Positions 8,399-17,176 of a stretch of DNA of 64,000 nucleotides are shown here, piece after piece. Every line of letters begins with the position of its first letter. The stretch's first letter is position 1. Below the pieces are notes generated by a model that was given only the letters and a program-made list of their open reading frames with translations, was not told where the DNA came from and did not search any database. The stretch is from the NCBI RefSeq assembly GCF_011761345.1, contig NZ_JAASRY010000004.1, forward strand, positions 1 through 64,000, given 5' to 3'. Origin of the DNA: Thalassobacillus devorans. Its GTDB lineage: Bacteria; Bacillota; Bacilli; Bacillales; Halobacillaceae. A program made the position numbers and the translations under genes.

Positions 8399-9526
8399 TT
8401 ATGCTTCGGCTGCTTCCTGAATGATTGCAGTGACAAACTCAGCAACTTTTTCGAGTTCAGCTACTGGCATGCGTTCATTAGTTGTATGAATCTCTTCATA
8501 CCCTACTGCGAGGTTTACTGTCGGAATGCCATGCCCGGCAATGATATTTGCATCACTTCCGCCGCCACTTTGCAGCAGTTCACTTTCACGGCCAATATTT
8601 TTGGCAGCACTGCGAGCAACTTCAACGACCTTGTCACCAGCCTGGTGTTTAAAGCCAGGGTACATGACGGTGACCTCGACATCTACTTCACCGCCCATTT
8701 CCTTGGCAGTGTTATGGAATGCTTCTTTCATTTTCTCCACTTGAGCTTCCATTTTTTCCGGAACCAGTGAGCGTGCTTCTGCTAAAATTTCCACATGATC
8801 GCAAACGATATTCGTCTGCTTCCCGCCTTCAAAGCGGCCGATATTTGCCGTCGTCTCGTCGTCAATCCGGCCAAGCGGCATTTTGGCGATTGCTTTAGCA
8901 GCAAGCGTTATCGCAGAAACACCCTTTTCTGGAGCAACGCCGGCATGCGCTGTCTTGCCTTTGACGATCGCATTAATTTTTGCTTGTGTCGGAGCAGCAA
9001 CGATAATGTTGCCGACCTTTCCGTCACTGTCGATGGCGTAGCCATATTTAGCTTTTAATAGGGAAGCATCAAGTGCCTTGGCACCGACTAAGCCGCTTTC
9101 CTCCCCAACAGTAATGACAAACTGGATGTCCCCATGTTCGATATCTTTTTCCTTCAGTACACGGATGGCTTCCAGCATAGCTGCAAGGCCTGCTTTATCA
9201 TCCGCACCCAGAATGGTAGTTCCATCAGTTACGATATAGCCATCTTCAATCGAGGGCTTGACTCCATTCCCTGGAACTACGGTATCCATATGGGAGGTAA
9301 AATAAATTGTATCGACGCCTTCCTTTGTCCCTTTCAGGTTACAAATCAAATTGTTGGCATCGTGCTCTGTCTGGCTCCGCGCATCATCTTCCAGCACTTC
9401 CAGACCAAGCTCCGTGAATTTCTTTTTCAATACTTCTGCAATTTTCGCTTCGTCTTTCGTCTCAGAATCAACCTGCACCAGCTCCAGGAACTCCTCAATC
9501 AGACGCTCTTTATTTACAGCTGCCAT
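8399..9526 (-). CDS. M20-family metallopeptidase (YqjE, tripeptidase T-like)
   Basis: A zinc-dependent exopeptidase-like hydrolase of 375 residues, in the PepT-like branch that contains YqjE. The first metal motif TSHMDTV is near residue 78, the bridging aspartate GADDKAG near residue 107, and the general-base pair GEESG near residue 141. The lid or dimerisation domain covers about residues 178-290. The last ligand is in the stretch GGGSDANIIAGHGIPTVNL, with a final histidine in EEIHTTNE. AGGAGG stands before the ATG. It is the last gene of the minus-strand methylmalonyl-CoA block, as in Bacillus subtilis yqjC-yqjD-yqjE. The natural peptide substrate is unproven; a gap of 96 bases with a strong hairpin separates it from the carboxyltransferase gene. 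Confidence 0.87.
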   Translation of the reverse strand: MAAVNKERLIEEFLELVQVDSETKDEAKIAEVLKKKFTELGLEVLEDDARSQTEHDANNLICNLKGTKEGVDTIYFTSHMDTVVPGNGVKPSIEDGYIVTDGTTILGADDKAGLAAMLEAIRVLKEKDIEHGDIQFVITVGEESGLVGAKALDASLLKAKYGYAIDSDGKVGNIIVAAPTQAKINAIVKGKTAHAGVAPEKGVSAITLAAKAIAKMPLGRIDDETTANIGRFEGGKQTNIVCDHVEILAEARSLVPEKMEAQVEKMKEAFHNTAKEMGGEVDVEVTVMYPGFKHQAGDKVVEVARSAAKNIGRESELLQSGGGSDANIIAGHGIPTVNLAVGYEEIHTTNERMPVAELEKVAEFVTAIIQEAAEA

Positions 9527-9577
9527 TCGTATGTCCTCCTTTACGTATCAGACGGTCCAATTATTACGTTAGCGGAA

Positions 9578-9613
9578 CAGCCTGAAACTGTCAACGAAGG
9601 CAGTTTCAGGCTG
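9578..9613 (-). terminator. Strong hairpin after the carboxyltransferase gene
   Basis: CAGCCTGAAACTG and CAGTTTCAGGCTG form a perfect 13-bp stem with a 10-base loop. It is not followed by a T-run, so it may serve as an mRNA end-stabilising or attenuating structure between the two genes. Confidence 0.55.
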
Positions 9614-9622
9614 CCGGCATCT

Positions 9623-11170
9623 TTAGAGAGGAATATTGCCGTGTTTCTTTTTCGGTCGTTCTTCCTTTTTATTTTTCAGCATATCCAGTGCTTTGATCAA
9701 AGTGCTCCGGGTCTCTCGAGGATCGATGACATCATCAACCATGCCCAGGGAAGCTGCCACATAAGGGTTAGCAAAACGTTCCCGGTACTCGCTGATTTTT
9801 TTCTGGCGTGTTTCTTCCGGGTTATTACTTTCTTTTATTTCTTTAGCGAAAATGATATTGGCCGCACCTTCAGGTCCCATTACGGCAATTTCAGCATTCG
9901 GCCATGCATAGACCAGGTCTGCACCGATGGATTTACTATTCAGTGCTACATATGCCCCACCATAAGCTTTTCTTGTAATAACCGTGAGCTTTGGTACTGT
10001 CGCCTCTGAATAGGCATACAAAATTTTTGCTCCGTGACGAATGATGCCTCCATGCTCCTGCTTGATTCCCGGGAAGAAACCGGTGACATCTTCAAACGTA
10101 ATGATTGGTATATTGAAAGAATCACAGAATCGAATAAACCTTGCCGCTTTATCACTGGAGTCAATATCGAGACCACCGGCCATGTACTTCGGCTGATTGC
10201 ACACAAGGCCAACCGTCTTGCCTTTAAGTCTTGCGAAGCCCACGACGATGTTCTTAGCAAAGTCTTTATGAATTTCAAAAAATGAATCAGGATCGACTAC
10301 TTCGTCGATAACCACACGTACATCGTAAGGCCGGATCGGATCGAATGGTATCTTGTCTGTCAAATCAGGAAGGTAGTCATCTTTCTCCTCCATCTCTCGT
10401 ACTGGAGGTTTCTCTTCATTGTTAGCTGGGAGGTAACTCACCAGCTGACGGACAGCATCAAGTGCTGATTCTTCATCCTGTGTTTTTAAGTGGGCGTTTC
10501 CGCTCTTCGAGTTATGCACATAAGCACCACCAAGGTCTTCCGATGAAATTTTCTCACCTGTGACAGTTTCAATGACCTTTGGTCCGGTAATGAACATCTG
10601 GGACGTTTCTTCCACCATGATCACAAAATCTGTGATAGCCGGAGAATACACAGCTCCGCCAGCACATGGACCCATTATTACTGAAATTTGAGGTATAACC
10701 CCAGAGTATATGGAATTTCGATAAAAAACATGGCCATAGCCATCAAGGGATGAAACCCCCTCCTGGATGCGAGCGCCCCCGGAATCATTTAATCCAATAA
10801 ATGGTGTACCATTTTTAACTGCTAAGTCCATGACGGCAGCAATTTTTTTCGCATGCATTTCACCTAAAGCCCCGCCGAAGACAGTAAAGTCCTGGGCGAA
10901 TAAGTAAACTTCTCTCCCATCAATTTTACCAAAACCTGTCACAACACCCTCTCCTGGTGCCGACTGCCCATTCATACCGAAGCTGTCTCCGCGATGTTCC
11001 ATAAATGGGTTCAATTCAATGAATGTTCCCTCATCCAGCATGTAATCGATTCGCTCTCTTGCTGTCATTTTTCCTTTGGCATGCTGCTTTTCAATTCTCT
11101 CGTCACCACCGCCAAGTTCTGTCTGACGGCGTTTATCATAAAGTTCATTTATTTTATCGTAAATATCCAT
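9623..11170 (-). CDS. Acyl-CoA carboxylase carboxyltransferase subunit (propionyl-CoA type, YqjD)
   Basis: The 515-residue carboxyltransferase moves a carboxyl group between biotin and an acyl-CoA, most probably making or decarboxylating (S)-methylmalonyl-CoA. It has the two crotonase-like halves of the family. The first half carries FAQDFTVFGGALGEMHAKK near residue 93 and GGARIQEGV near residue 130. The second carries FGPEGAANI-like NAEIAVMGPEGAANIIFAK near residue 430. Its size matches propionyl-CoA carboxylase beta and methylmalonyl-CoA decarboxylase alpha. It sits six bases after the epimerase-fusion gene and shares its direction with the mutase. No biotin carboxylase or carrier lies next to it; accB and accC at 51-53 kb or unseen genes could serve. 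The substrate is inferred from context. Confidence 0.9.
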   Translation of the reverse strand: MDIYDKINELYDKRRQTELGGGDERIEKQHAKGKMTARERIDYMLDEGTFIELNPFMEHRGDSFGMNGQSAPGEGVVTGFGKIDGREVYLFAQDFTVFGGALGEMHAKKIAAVMDLAVKNGTPFIGLNDSGGARIQEGVSSLDGYGHVFYRNSIYSGVIPQISVIMGPCAGGAVYSPAITDFVIMVEETSQMFITGPKVIETVTGEKISSEDLGGAYVHNSKSGNAHLKTQDEESALDAVRQLVSYLPANNEEKPPVREMEEKDDYLPDLTDKIPFDPIRPYDVRVVIDEVVDPDSFFEIHKDFAKNIVVGFARLKGKTVGLVCNQPKYMAGGLDIDSSDKAARFIRFCDSFNIPIITFEDVTGFFPGIKQEHGGIIRHGAKILYAYSEATVPKLTVITRKAYGGAYVALNSKSIGADLVYAWPNAEIAVMGPEGAANIIFAKEIKESNNPEETRQKKISEYRERFANPYVAASLGMVDDVIDPRETRSTLIKALDMLKNKKEERPKKKHGNIPL

Positions 11171-11176
11171 GATGTA

Positions 11177-11998
11177 TCACTCCTTCTCACTATGCTGACA
11201 CAATTCATATAAGACGCCGTTTCCAGCTTTTGGATGAAGGAAGGCGATTTGACTGTTATGCGCTCCTGTTTTTGGCGTTTCATGAATCAATGCAACACCA
11301 CTTTCCCTATATTGTTCCAGTCGTTCGTGGATATCATCCACTTCCAGTGCAATGTGATGGATGCCTTCCCCACGCTTTTCTATGTGTTTCTGGATAGGCG
11401 ATTCTTCACTTAACGGCTCCAGTAATTCCAGTCTGGTCTCTCCAATTTTAAGAAAAGCAACGCGCACCTGCTCCGAAGCTACTTCCTCCACATTTTCCAG
11501 CTTCAGACCAAGCACATCCTGATAAAAAGGAAGGGCTGCTTCCAGTTGCTTGACTGCTATCCCGATGTGGGCGATTTTCTCAGGAGGAGTAATCAGTCCA
11601 GCGTCGGGATCGACCAGTTTTTCTATATAATTTGCGATAGCTTCCGTCGGCGTGCCGCTAGTGAATATTTTTGCCACTCCCTGTTCCTCTAAGTAAGCAA
11701 TGTCTTCAGCAGGAATCACTCCTCCACCGATGACCGGGATATCTTCTGCTCCTTTATCTTTCAAAGCCTGCACTACTTTTGGAAACAGCGATTTATGTGC
11801 ACCGGATAAAGATGATAAACCTACTACGTCGACATCCTCCTGGATGGCAGCTTGTGCGATTTGGATTGGTGACTGTCTCAATCCTGTGTAGATTACTTCC
11901 ATCCCATGATCTCTCAATGCCTGTGCAATGATTAAAGCTCCACGATCATGGCCGTCCAAACCTGGTTTAGCTATCAATGCGCGTATTTGTTTTTTCAT
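11177..11998 (-). CDS. Fusion of the methylmalonyl-CoA mutase B12-binding domain with methylmalonyl-CoA epimerase
   Basis: One 273-residue chain joins two activities. Residues 3-130 form a cobalamin-binding Rossmann domain with the DxHxxG motif D15-G-H17-D-R-G20; H17 should be the lower cobalt ligand. Residues about 138-270 form a vicinal-oxygen-chelate epimerase with likely metal ligands H144, H214 or H215, and E265. The neighbouring mutase gene is only 554 residues and lacks a B12 domain, so this chain supplies the small mutase part as well as the epimerase that feeds it the R isomer. The reading frame is open through the junction ([19 protein letters not shown]), which argues against an assembly artefact. 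The order is mutase, fusion, carboxyltransferase with gaps of 15 and 6 bases, so all are co-transcribed. Confidence 0.9.
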   Translation of the reverse strand: MKKQIRALIAKPGLDGHDRGALIIAQALRDHGMEVIYTGLRQSPIQIAQAAIQEDVDVVGLSSLSGAHKSLFPKVVQALKDKGAEDIPVIGGGVIPAEDIAYLEEQGVAKIFTSGTPTEAIANYIEKLVDPDAGLITPPEKIAHIGIAVKQLEAALPFYQDVLGLKLENVEEVASEQVRVAFLKIGETRLELLEPLSEESPIQKHIEKRGEGIHHIALEVDDIHERLEQYRESGVALIHETPKTGAHNSQIAFLHPKAGNGVLYELCQHSEKE

Positions 11999-12013
11999 GT
12001 CCGTTTCCCCCTT

Positions 12014-13678
12014 TTACATCCCCGTATATTCGCCAAATTCCTCTCGTAATACATTGGCGATTTCTCCGACGGTAGCATATGCTTTAACCGCTTCAAGGAT
12101 ATATGGCATCAAATTTTCATTCGCATTCTGTGCTGCCTGCTTCAAATTCTGCAGGCAATCTTCGATCAGCTGCTGATCTCTTGATTCTCTTATATTTTTT
12201 GTCTGTTCGATTTGTCTTGCTTCTAACGCTTCGTCTACTCGAAGCAAATCAGGATTGATTTCTTCATCAATACGGAAATCATTCATCCCCACGATAATAT
12301 CTTCTTTTGATTCAATTCGCTTTTGTGCCTCGTATGCTGATTGATGGATTTCCCGCTGCATATAACCGTCTTCGACCGCCTGCACGGCCCCGCCCAGTTT
12401 CTTGATTCGCTCCAGGTAATCGTTGACCTCTGCTTCGATTTTGTCTGTCAAGGATTCAACATAGTAGGAACCGCCTAATGGATCAATCGTATCGGCTACC
12501 CCACTTTCATTAGCGAGGATCTGCTGAGTACGGAGCGCAATTCGGGCAGAATCTTCCGTAGGTAAAGCCAACGCCTCATCCCTGGAATTCGTATGGAGGC
12601 TTTGCGTTCCTCCCATAACTGCTGCAAGCGCTTGCAATGTAACCCGAACAATATTGTTATCCGGCTGTTGTGCAGTCAATGTAGATCCACCAGTTTGGGT
12701 ATGGAAACGAAGCTTCCAGCTTTTCGGATTTTCTGCTTTGTAATGCTCTTTCATGATTTTCGCCCAAATACGTCGTGCCGCTCTATATTTCGCTACTTCT
12801 TCAAAGAATTGATTGTGAGCATTGAAGAAAAACGCAAGTCTTGGTGCAAACTGGTCTACTTCCAAGCCAGATTCAATAGCAGCATCTACATAAGCCATGC
12901 CATTCGCAATTGTAAAAGCGACTTCCTGCACTGCAGTAGATCCCGCTTCCCGGATATGATAGCCGGAAATACTGATGGTGTTGAACTTTGGCACGTTTGT
13001 CTGGCAATAGCCGAATATATTTGTAATCAGACGCATGGATGGTTTTGGCGGAAAAATGTATGTCCCACGAGCAATATATTCCTTTAGAATATCATTCTGG
13101 ATGGTTCCGGTCAGCTTCTCCATCGGTACTCCCTGCTTTTCTCCTACCGCTATGTACATGCAGAGTAAAATGGAGGCCGGAGCATTGATCGTCATGGACG
13201 TGCTGACTTTATCAAGAGGAATTTGATCAAAAAGCTTCTCCATGTCCTTTAAAGAATCAATTGCCACACCAACTTTACCAACTTCTCCTTCTGCCATCGG
13301 GTCATCGGAATCATAACCGATTTGTGTTGGCAGGTCGAATGCTACGGACAATCCCGTCTGCCCTTGTTCTAATAAATATCGAAAACGTTTATTTGTCTCT
13401 TCCGCAGAACCAAACCCTGCGTATTGACGCATTGTCCAGTATCTGCTTCGATACATGGTCGGCTGGATACCACGTGTATAAGGGTATTGCCCCGGAAAGC
13501 CTAAATTTTCTTCATACGAAGACACGGAAGAAGCATCCTCCGGTGTATAAATTCGTTCTACTGGAATTTCAGAGCTTGTAACAAAGTTTTCTTTACGCTC
13601 AGGGAATCGTTGGGTGGTTTTATCCACGTCCGTTTCCCACTGTTGCTTTTGTTGTTGATACTTTGATTGATCACTCAT
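12014..13678 (-). CDS. Methylmalonyl-CoA mutase, catalytic (large) subunit
   Basis: It interconverts (R)-methylmalonyl-CoA and succinyl-CoA by an adenosylcobalamin radical route. The 554-residue chain is the TIM-barrel half only. Diagnostic segments are [20 protein letters not shown] near residue 66, [17 protein letters not shown] near residue 113, [14 protein letters not shown] near residue 225 and [16 protein letters not shown] near residue 380. The chain stops where a B12-binding domain would start in single-chain mutases; that domain is in the next gene downstream. GGAGGG lies eight bases upstream of the ATG and it is the first gene of its operon. The usual partner GTPase MeaB is not in the window. 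The isobutyryl-CoA mutase alternative is less likely because of the linked epimerase. Confidence 0.93.
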   Translation of the reverse strand: MSDQSKYQQQKQQWETDVDKTTQRFPERKENFVTSSEIPVERIYTPEDASSVSSYEENLGFPGQYPYTRGIQPTMYRSRYWTMRQYAGFGSAEETNKRFRYLLEQGQTGLSVAFDLPTQIGYDSDDPMAEGEVGKVGVAIDSLKDMEKLFDQIPLDKVSTSMTINAPASILLCMYIAVGEKQGVPMEKLTGTIQNDILKEYIARGTYIFPPKPSMRLITNIFGYCQTNVPKFNTISISGYHIREAGSTAVQEVAFTIANGMAYVDAAIESGLEVDQFAPRLAFFFNAHNQFFEEVAKYRAARRIWAKIMKEHYKAENPKSWKLRFHTQTGGSTLTAQQPDNNIVRVTLQALAAVMGGTQSLHTNSRDEALALPTEDSARIALRTQQILANESGVADTIDPLGGSYYVESLTDKIEAEVNDYLERIKKLGGAVQAVEDGYMQREIHQSAYEAQKRIESKEDIIVGMNDFRIDEEINPDLLRVDEALEARQIEQTKNIRESRDQQLIEDCLQNLKQAAQNANENLMPYILEAVKAYATVGEIANVLREEFGEYTGM

Positions 13679-13825
13679 TCAATTGACCCTCCCTCTCCCT
13701 GAATATCTTCCTTACTAGCTTACCAAAAAATCAGACCTCTTTTCACCAAAAAACCTGAAACAATGCCATGATTTTTCAAATTTTTGAAAGATTTCATAAT
13801 TCTATTTTGAAATACTTTTCCGGTC

Positions 13826-13854
13826 TTGTCCAATCCCCCAATAACATGTAAAAT
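13826..13854 (+). promoter_or_regulatory. Sigma-A promoter of the Prli42 gene
   Basis: TTGTCC and TAAAAT are spaced 17 bases apart. Transcription would start near 13861 and run into a short hairpin (TGTCCG/CGGACA, 13867-13887) before the ribosome binding site at 13902. Confidence 0.6.
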
Positions 13855-13917
13855 ACAGTTAACGTGTGTCCGGGGTATTTTCGGACATCCCGAGGATGTA
13901 TAAAGGAGGTAACAACC

Positions 13918-14028
13918 TTGGCTAGAAAACAGTCAAAACGTGAACGCCGGATGAAAATAGTTATTTATATCATGATTTTATCTATGGTACTGTCATCTCT
14001 ATTAGCAGGGGCAGGAATGTTTCTTTAA
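13918..14028 (+). CDS. prli42: Prli42, stressosome-associated membrane microprotein
   Basis: A 36-codon gene with a TTG start preceded by AAAGGAGGT at 13902-13910. The product has a basic N-terminus, ARKQSKRERRMK, then one membrane span from about residue 13 to 36, with the sequence ...SMVLSSLLAGAGMFL at the end. This matches the Prli42 family of 31-36-residue proteins conserved in Firmicutes, whose N-terminus contacts the stressosome protein RsbR in Listeria and tethers it to the membrane. It has its own promoter, and a bidirectional terminator at 14051-14087. The cytoplasmic basic tail and the C-terminal LLAGAxMFL-like ending are the recognisable parts. I am confident about the coding potential and fairly sure of the family; the stress role is known from other species. 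Confidence 0.82.
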   Translation: MARKQSKRERRMKIVIYIMILSMVLSSLLAGAGMFL

Positions 14029-14050
14029 TAAAATGTAGTTTAAATTGAAA

Positions 14051-14087
14051 AAAAGCGGAGCTTGCCCTGGCAAACTCCGCTTTTTTA
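14051..14087. terminator. Bidirectional terminator between prli42 and the L,D-transpeptidase gene
   Basis: AAAGCGGAG and CTCCGCTTT pair around an inner TTGCC/GGCAA stem, with an A-run on one side and a T-run on the other, so it can serve both convergent genes. It overlaps the last codon of the minus-strand gene. Confidence 0.85.
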
Positions 14088-14597
14088 TTGAAGTCTTTTC
14101 TTCATTTCCTGTCTTACATAATCCTCGTAGAGACTTAAAAAGTCCCGATCATTTTCTACTATCAAAATTTTCGCCCCGATTGGCACCTGTTCATACAGTT
14201 GTTCTACCTCGTTATTATTCGAACGGATACAACCCTGGGAGACATTTTCCCCGATCGAAGAAGGCTGATTCGTACCATGTATACCGTAAATCCGGCCATC
14301 AGTCCCCTTAGCATCAAAGCCGATCCATCTTGAGCCTAACGGGTTTTTAGGGTCCCCTCCTGGTATATCCTTTTTACGGTAATAGGGATCTTTAGCTTTT
14401 ACAGTAACCGTAAATAATCCCGCAGGTGTAAGGTCTTGTGTTGCCCCGGTAGCAACCCGATAAACCTTTTCCAGCTTGCCGTTGTCAAAAAAAGCAAGCT
14501 GGTTCGTTTCTTTACTGACAATGATGAATGGGTCGGTAACTTCCGGATGATAAGGAGGAGAGAAAGCTAACAGAAGAAAGATAAGAAGCGTTTGCAT
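14085..14597 (-). CDS. L,D-transpeptidase (YkuD domain), exported
   Basis: A 170-residue enzyme that forms 3-3 peptidoglycan cross-links or anchors proteins. A hydrophobic N-terminus of about 14 residues acts as a short signal or anchor. The YkuD domain runs from about residue 24 to 147. The catalytic block is complete: IHGTNQPSSIG near residue 106 and SQGCIRSNNNEVEQL near residue 121, with the catalytic Cys and the flanking His, Gly and Arg. The signal peptide is short and no cleavage site is obvious, so it may stay membrane-tied. No LysM or SH3 wall-binding domain is present. AGGAGAAATCACC leads to the ATG. It is downstream of yqjA in the same direction. Confidence 0.9.
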   Translation of the reverse strand: MQTLLIFLLLAFSPPYHPEVTDPFIIVSKETNQLAFFDNGKLEKVYRVATGATQDLTPAGLFTVTVKAKDPYYRKKDIPGGDPKNPLGSRWIGFDAKGTDGRIYGIHGTNQPSSIGENVSQGCIRSNNNEVEQLYEQVPIGAKILIVENDRDFLSLYEDYVRQEMKKRLQ

Positions 14598-14642
14598 GGT
14601 GATTTCTCCTTTTTGCTTAGCATCCCCTCTCTGCTCCGCCTT

Positions 14643-15593
14643 CTATACGTCACTCTTTTTAAAAGAACGTTTAATAATCAAATACTGTTCGATTTCATTA
14701 AGTAAATTAAACAGACTTGCCCTCACTTCAAATTCCTGCCTGGATTCCGGTAATTGATCTTCCCGGAACTCTTTCCTTAACTCCTGGATCTGTCTCAAGT
14801 AAATGACTGCGGTATTTCCAGGATGAACAGCTTCTGCCAGTTCATCAAAGAAAGCAGCTATCTTAATCGAATGCTTATAAGAACCAGACACACTGCTTAC
14901 CAGCGGCAGCATTCTCTCCAACAACTCAAATTGTTTCACTCGCATATTAAAATAATGATAATGCTGATTATGAGAACGAAGTAAATGATTTTCCACATCC
15001 CGGAATGCCATCGATTTAGACGCTTCCAGGAGTTCCGCTGTTTCGGTCAATTCTTTGCCGGACCAGTCATTGTCCCCTTCACGAAGGTACGTGGCTAATT
15101 CTTTTAGGATAATAGAAAAGTTTCGCTCAATCTTTTCCTGATATTCATAAAGCTTATTATCTAAACTCGGCATATACAGGTTCAAAATCAAAGCGGTTCC
15201 GATCCCGACGACAATTAACATAAATTCGTTTGCGATTACCGATAAATCGATATTTTTCGAACCATAAAGATGAAGAATAATAACTGAACTGGTCACTATT
15301 CCAGGAGAAACCTTTAATTTCACAGTGGTAGGAATAAACAAGAAAAGCATTAGACCAATTGCAATAGGATTATATCCTAACGCCTCAAAAAATACATAAG
15401 AATAAACCATGGCAATTATACAGGCAGCAAACCTGTGCCATGCCGATAATATCGAACGTTTTCTGGTTACTTGTATACATAAAATGGTCAGAATTCCGGC
15501 AGATGCAAAGTTTTCCAGGCTCATCAATTGGGCAATCCAAATAGCAACCGGTGTACCGATAGCTGTTTTTATCGTGCGATAACCGATTTTCAC
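14643..15593 (-). CDS. yqjA: YqjA-like aromatic acid exporter family membrane protein
   Basis: A 316-residue inner-membrane protein of the FUSC/ArAE type. Its first 145 residues hold five or six membrane spans (for example VGIGTALILNLYM at the end of the membrane part). The C-terminal 170 residues are cytoplasmic, helical and charged, the extra domain found in the Bacillus YqjA group. The start is GTG with AGAGGAG ten bases ahead. Position next to the L,D-transpeptidase gene fits the yqjA-yqjB neighbourhood of Bacillus subtilis. The family is linked to export of aromatic carboxylic acids in other bacteria; transport activity of this protein is not shown by the sequence. Confidence 0.85.
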   Translation of the reverse strand: MKIGYRTIKTAIGTPVAIWIAQLMSLENFASAGILTILCIQVTRKRSILSAWHRFAACIIAMVYSYVFFEALGYNPIAIGLMLFLFIPTTVKLKVSPGIVTSSVIILHLYGSKNIDLSVIANEFMLIVVGIGTALILNLYMPSLDNKLYEYQEKIERNFSIILKELATYLREGDNDWSGKELTETAELLEASKSMAFRDVENHLLRSHNQHYHYFNMRVKQFELLERMLPLVSSVSGSYKHSIKIAAFFDELAEAVHPGNTAVIYLRQIQELRKEFREDQLPESRQEFEVRASLFNLLNEIEQYLIIKRSFKKSDV

Positions 15594-15666
15594 AATAGAT
15601 GGCTCCTCTTCCTAGTTGTACTAAAATATTTTAAAATCATAACATGACTTCCTATATCCTGAAAAG

Positions 15667-15704
15667 GCAGCCGTCCCTTTAATGAAAGTTTCAGCTGCCT
15701 CCTC
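15667..15704 (-). terminator. Terminator of the PutR-like gene
   Basis: On the minus strand AGGCAGCTG and CGGCTGCCT pair across an AT-rich loop and are followed by TTTT. The left arm overlaps the last codons of the regulator gene. Confidence 0.65.
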
Positions 15705-16974
15705 TTTCTGCTGCTTCCTTATATCTTTGATAGTAGGCCGGGACGTTATTCAAAAGCAACAATTCTGTATATAGGTAACTTTTCATATTGAAGTCATTAA
15801 AATCGATATTCGTCAATTCCAGTATTTGTTTGATCCGATAATTAAGTGTATTGGGATGAATATACAAATCATTTGCCGTCTGTTTGCCCTTCCCGTTGTT
15901 AGCAAGGTAAACTTCCAGAGTCTTCAGCAGGTCGGTCTGGCTTTCCCTATCCTTTTTCATCAATCGCAGCAAGTCCTCACTAAAATAATCTTCTGAGCTA
16001 TTCTTTTCATACAAAGCTGCCAGATAACGATAGACCCCTAATTTAGAAAATTCCCTAGGCATCGTTTCCGGACGTGGAGTAATAAAATTAGCCGTTTCAA
16101 TAACTTCCAAAGCTTCAAGAAAACTCTTTCTCATCTGAATCAGTGACGTATATTCCTTCCCCAGGCCAATCAAAAAACGATAAAAAACCTTGTGGCCTGC
16201 AATATCTCTTACTTCACTGATGAATTCACGTGCCAGATTTCTTGAAGAAAACTCTTTGTCCGTTTCTCCTTGGACAATCAACACTATTTGATAGTCAGAT
16301 TTCAATAAATATAATTTTCTCCTGAGGTAGAAACTTTCCACTACTTTTTCTAAATAATCTAACCGATAATTTTCACCGGGGTCAGAAATAGCGAACACCA
16401 ATACGGAAAAACGTTCCGGCAATTGCAGTTTTGCTAAAGTCGCTTCGTTACGCAATTGATTTTCACTGCCATACTCATGCTGAAGCAAGTTCCACAGTAA
16501 TTCCTCACGTCGGCCTTCTTTGGCATTAACTTTGGCATATGCGTCATAAACAAGCTTACCTAAATGGGGATTGATTTCTTGTAAAAAATCAAGCTCCTCG
16601 TCCTTAAGCAGTGTTTCCGATTCCTGCACCCATATATATCCCATCGTTTGTCCCAGGTGTTTAGCAGCGATGACGATTCTTTGATAAAAACCAAGTTCTT
16701 CAATCGGTTGAACTCTGATAGGCGTCGGCTGTTTCTCAAGACGCTGGACAATCCCTTCCTTTTTCAAACGGTCGATGATAAAAATCGGACATTTCTTAGA
16801 AAGGATTGTCTTTTGCTGTGTCTGATCGAACTCATCCATGGAAGCACTATAGGATACCAGCTCAAAGTTTTTATTCTCAATAATGACTGGCTTGTTCAAT
16901 TTTGAGCTGATCAGTTCGGTCACTCTATGAATATCATCTGTCCGATAAATCATATCTTTTACATCCATAGTCAT
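15691..16974 (-). CDS. putR: PucR/CdaR-family regulator, probable proline-catabolism activator PutR
   Basis: A 427-residue transcription factor. The C-terminus has the PucR helix-turn-helix: LLKTLEVYLANNGKGKQTAN then LYIHPNTLNYRIKQI, near residues 345-390. The N-terminal 130 residues look like a ligand-sensing GAF-type domain, and the middle is a GGDEF-like pseudo-domain. I start at the ATG preceded by GGAGGAGGGTAGAC; a longer frame lacks such a site. It lies just downstream of putC and putB, on the same strand, separated from putC by a strong terminator, so it needs its own promoter. In Bacillus subtilis the PucR-type PutR activates putBCP when proline is present, and size and linkage agree. 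The effector is inferred. Confidence 0.82.
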   Translation of the reverse strand: MTMDVKDMIYRTDDIHRVTELISSKLNKPVIIENKNFELVSYSASMDEFDQTQQKTILSKKCPIFIIDRLKKEGIVQRLEKQPTPIRVQPIEELGFYQRIVIAAKHLGQTMGYIWVQESETLLKDEELDFLQEINPHLGKLVYDAYAKVNAKEGRREELLWNLLQHEYGSENQLRNEATLAKLQLPERFSVLVFAISDPGENYRLDYLEKVVESFYLRRKLYLLKSDYQIVLIVQGETDKEFSSRNLAREFISEVRDIAGHKVFYRFLIGLGKEYTSLIQMRKSFLEALEVIETANFITPRPETMPREFSKLGVYRYLAALYEKNSSEDYFSEDLLRLMKKDRESQTDLLKTLEVYLANNGKGKQTANDLYIHPNTLNYRIKQILELTNIDFNDFNMKSYLYTELLLLNNVPAYYQRYKEAAERGGS

Positions 16975-17128
16975 GTCTACCCTCCTCCATGCCACCCGCT
17001 CCCCCAATTTTTGGAGGTCTCCGGGGTACGTAAAAATAAGTTACTGCTAATTATATCGAATTTCAAGTGGAAACCGAAAGAAGAACCACTTGAAAGTCAT
17101 GATCTTTAGAAGACATTTCAAATTTTCC

Positions 17129-17167
17129 AAAAAAAAGCAGCACCCCCTTCCTGGGAGTGCTGCTTTT
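17129..17167 (-). terminator. Terminator of putC
   Basis: On the minus strand AAAAGCAGCACTCCC and GGGGGTGCTGCTTTT pair around a short loop and end in eight T, ten bases after the putC stop. It separates putBC from putR. Confidence 0.88.
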
Positions 17168-17176
17168 AATTGATAC

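Noticed and set aside
9134-10009. 291-codon plus-strand frame over the peptidase and carboxyltransferase genes
   Set aside because: It is antisense to two well-supported genes, rich in Cys and Phe as shadow frames are, and has no ribosome binding site.
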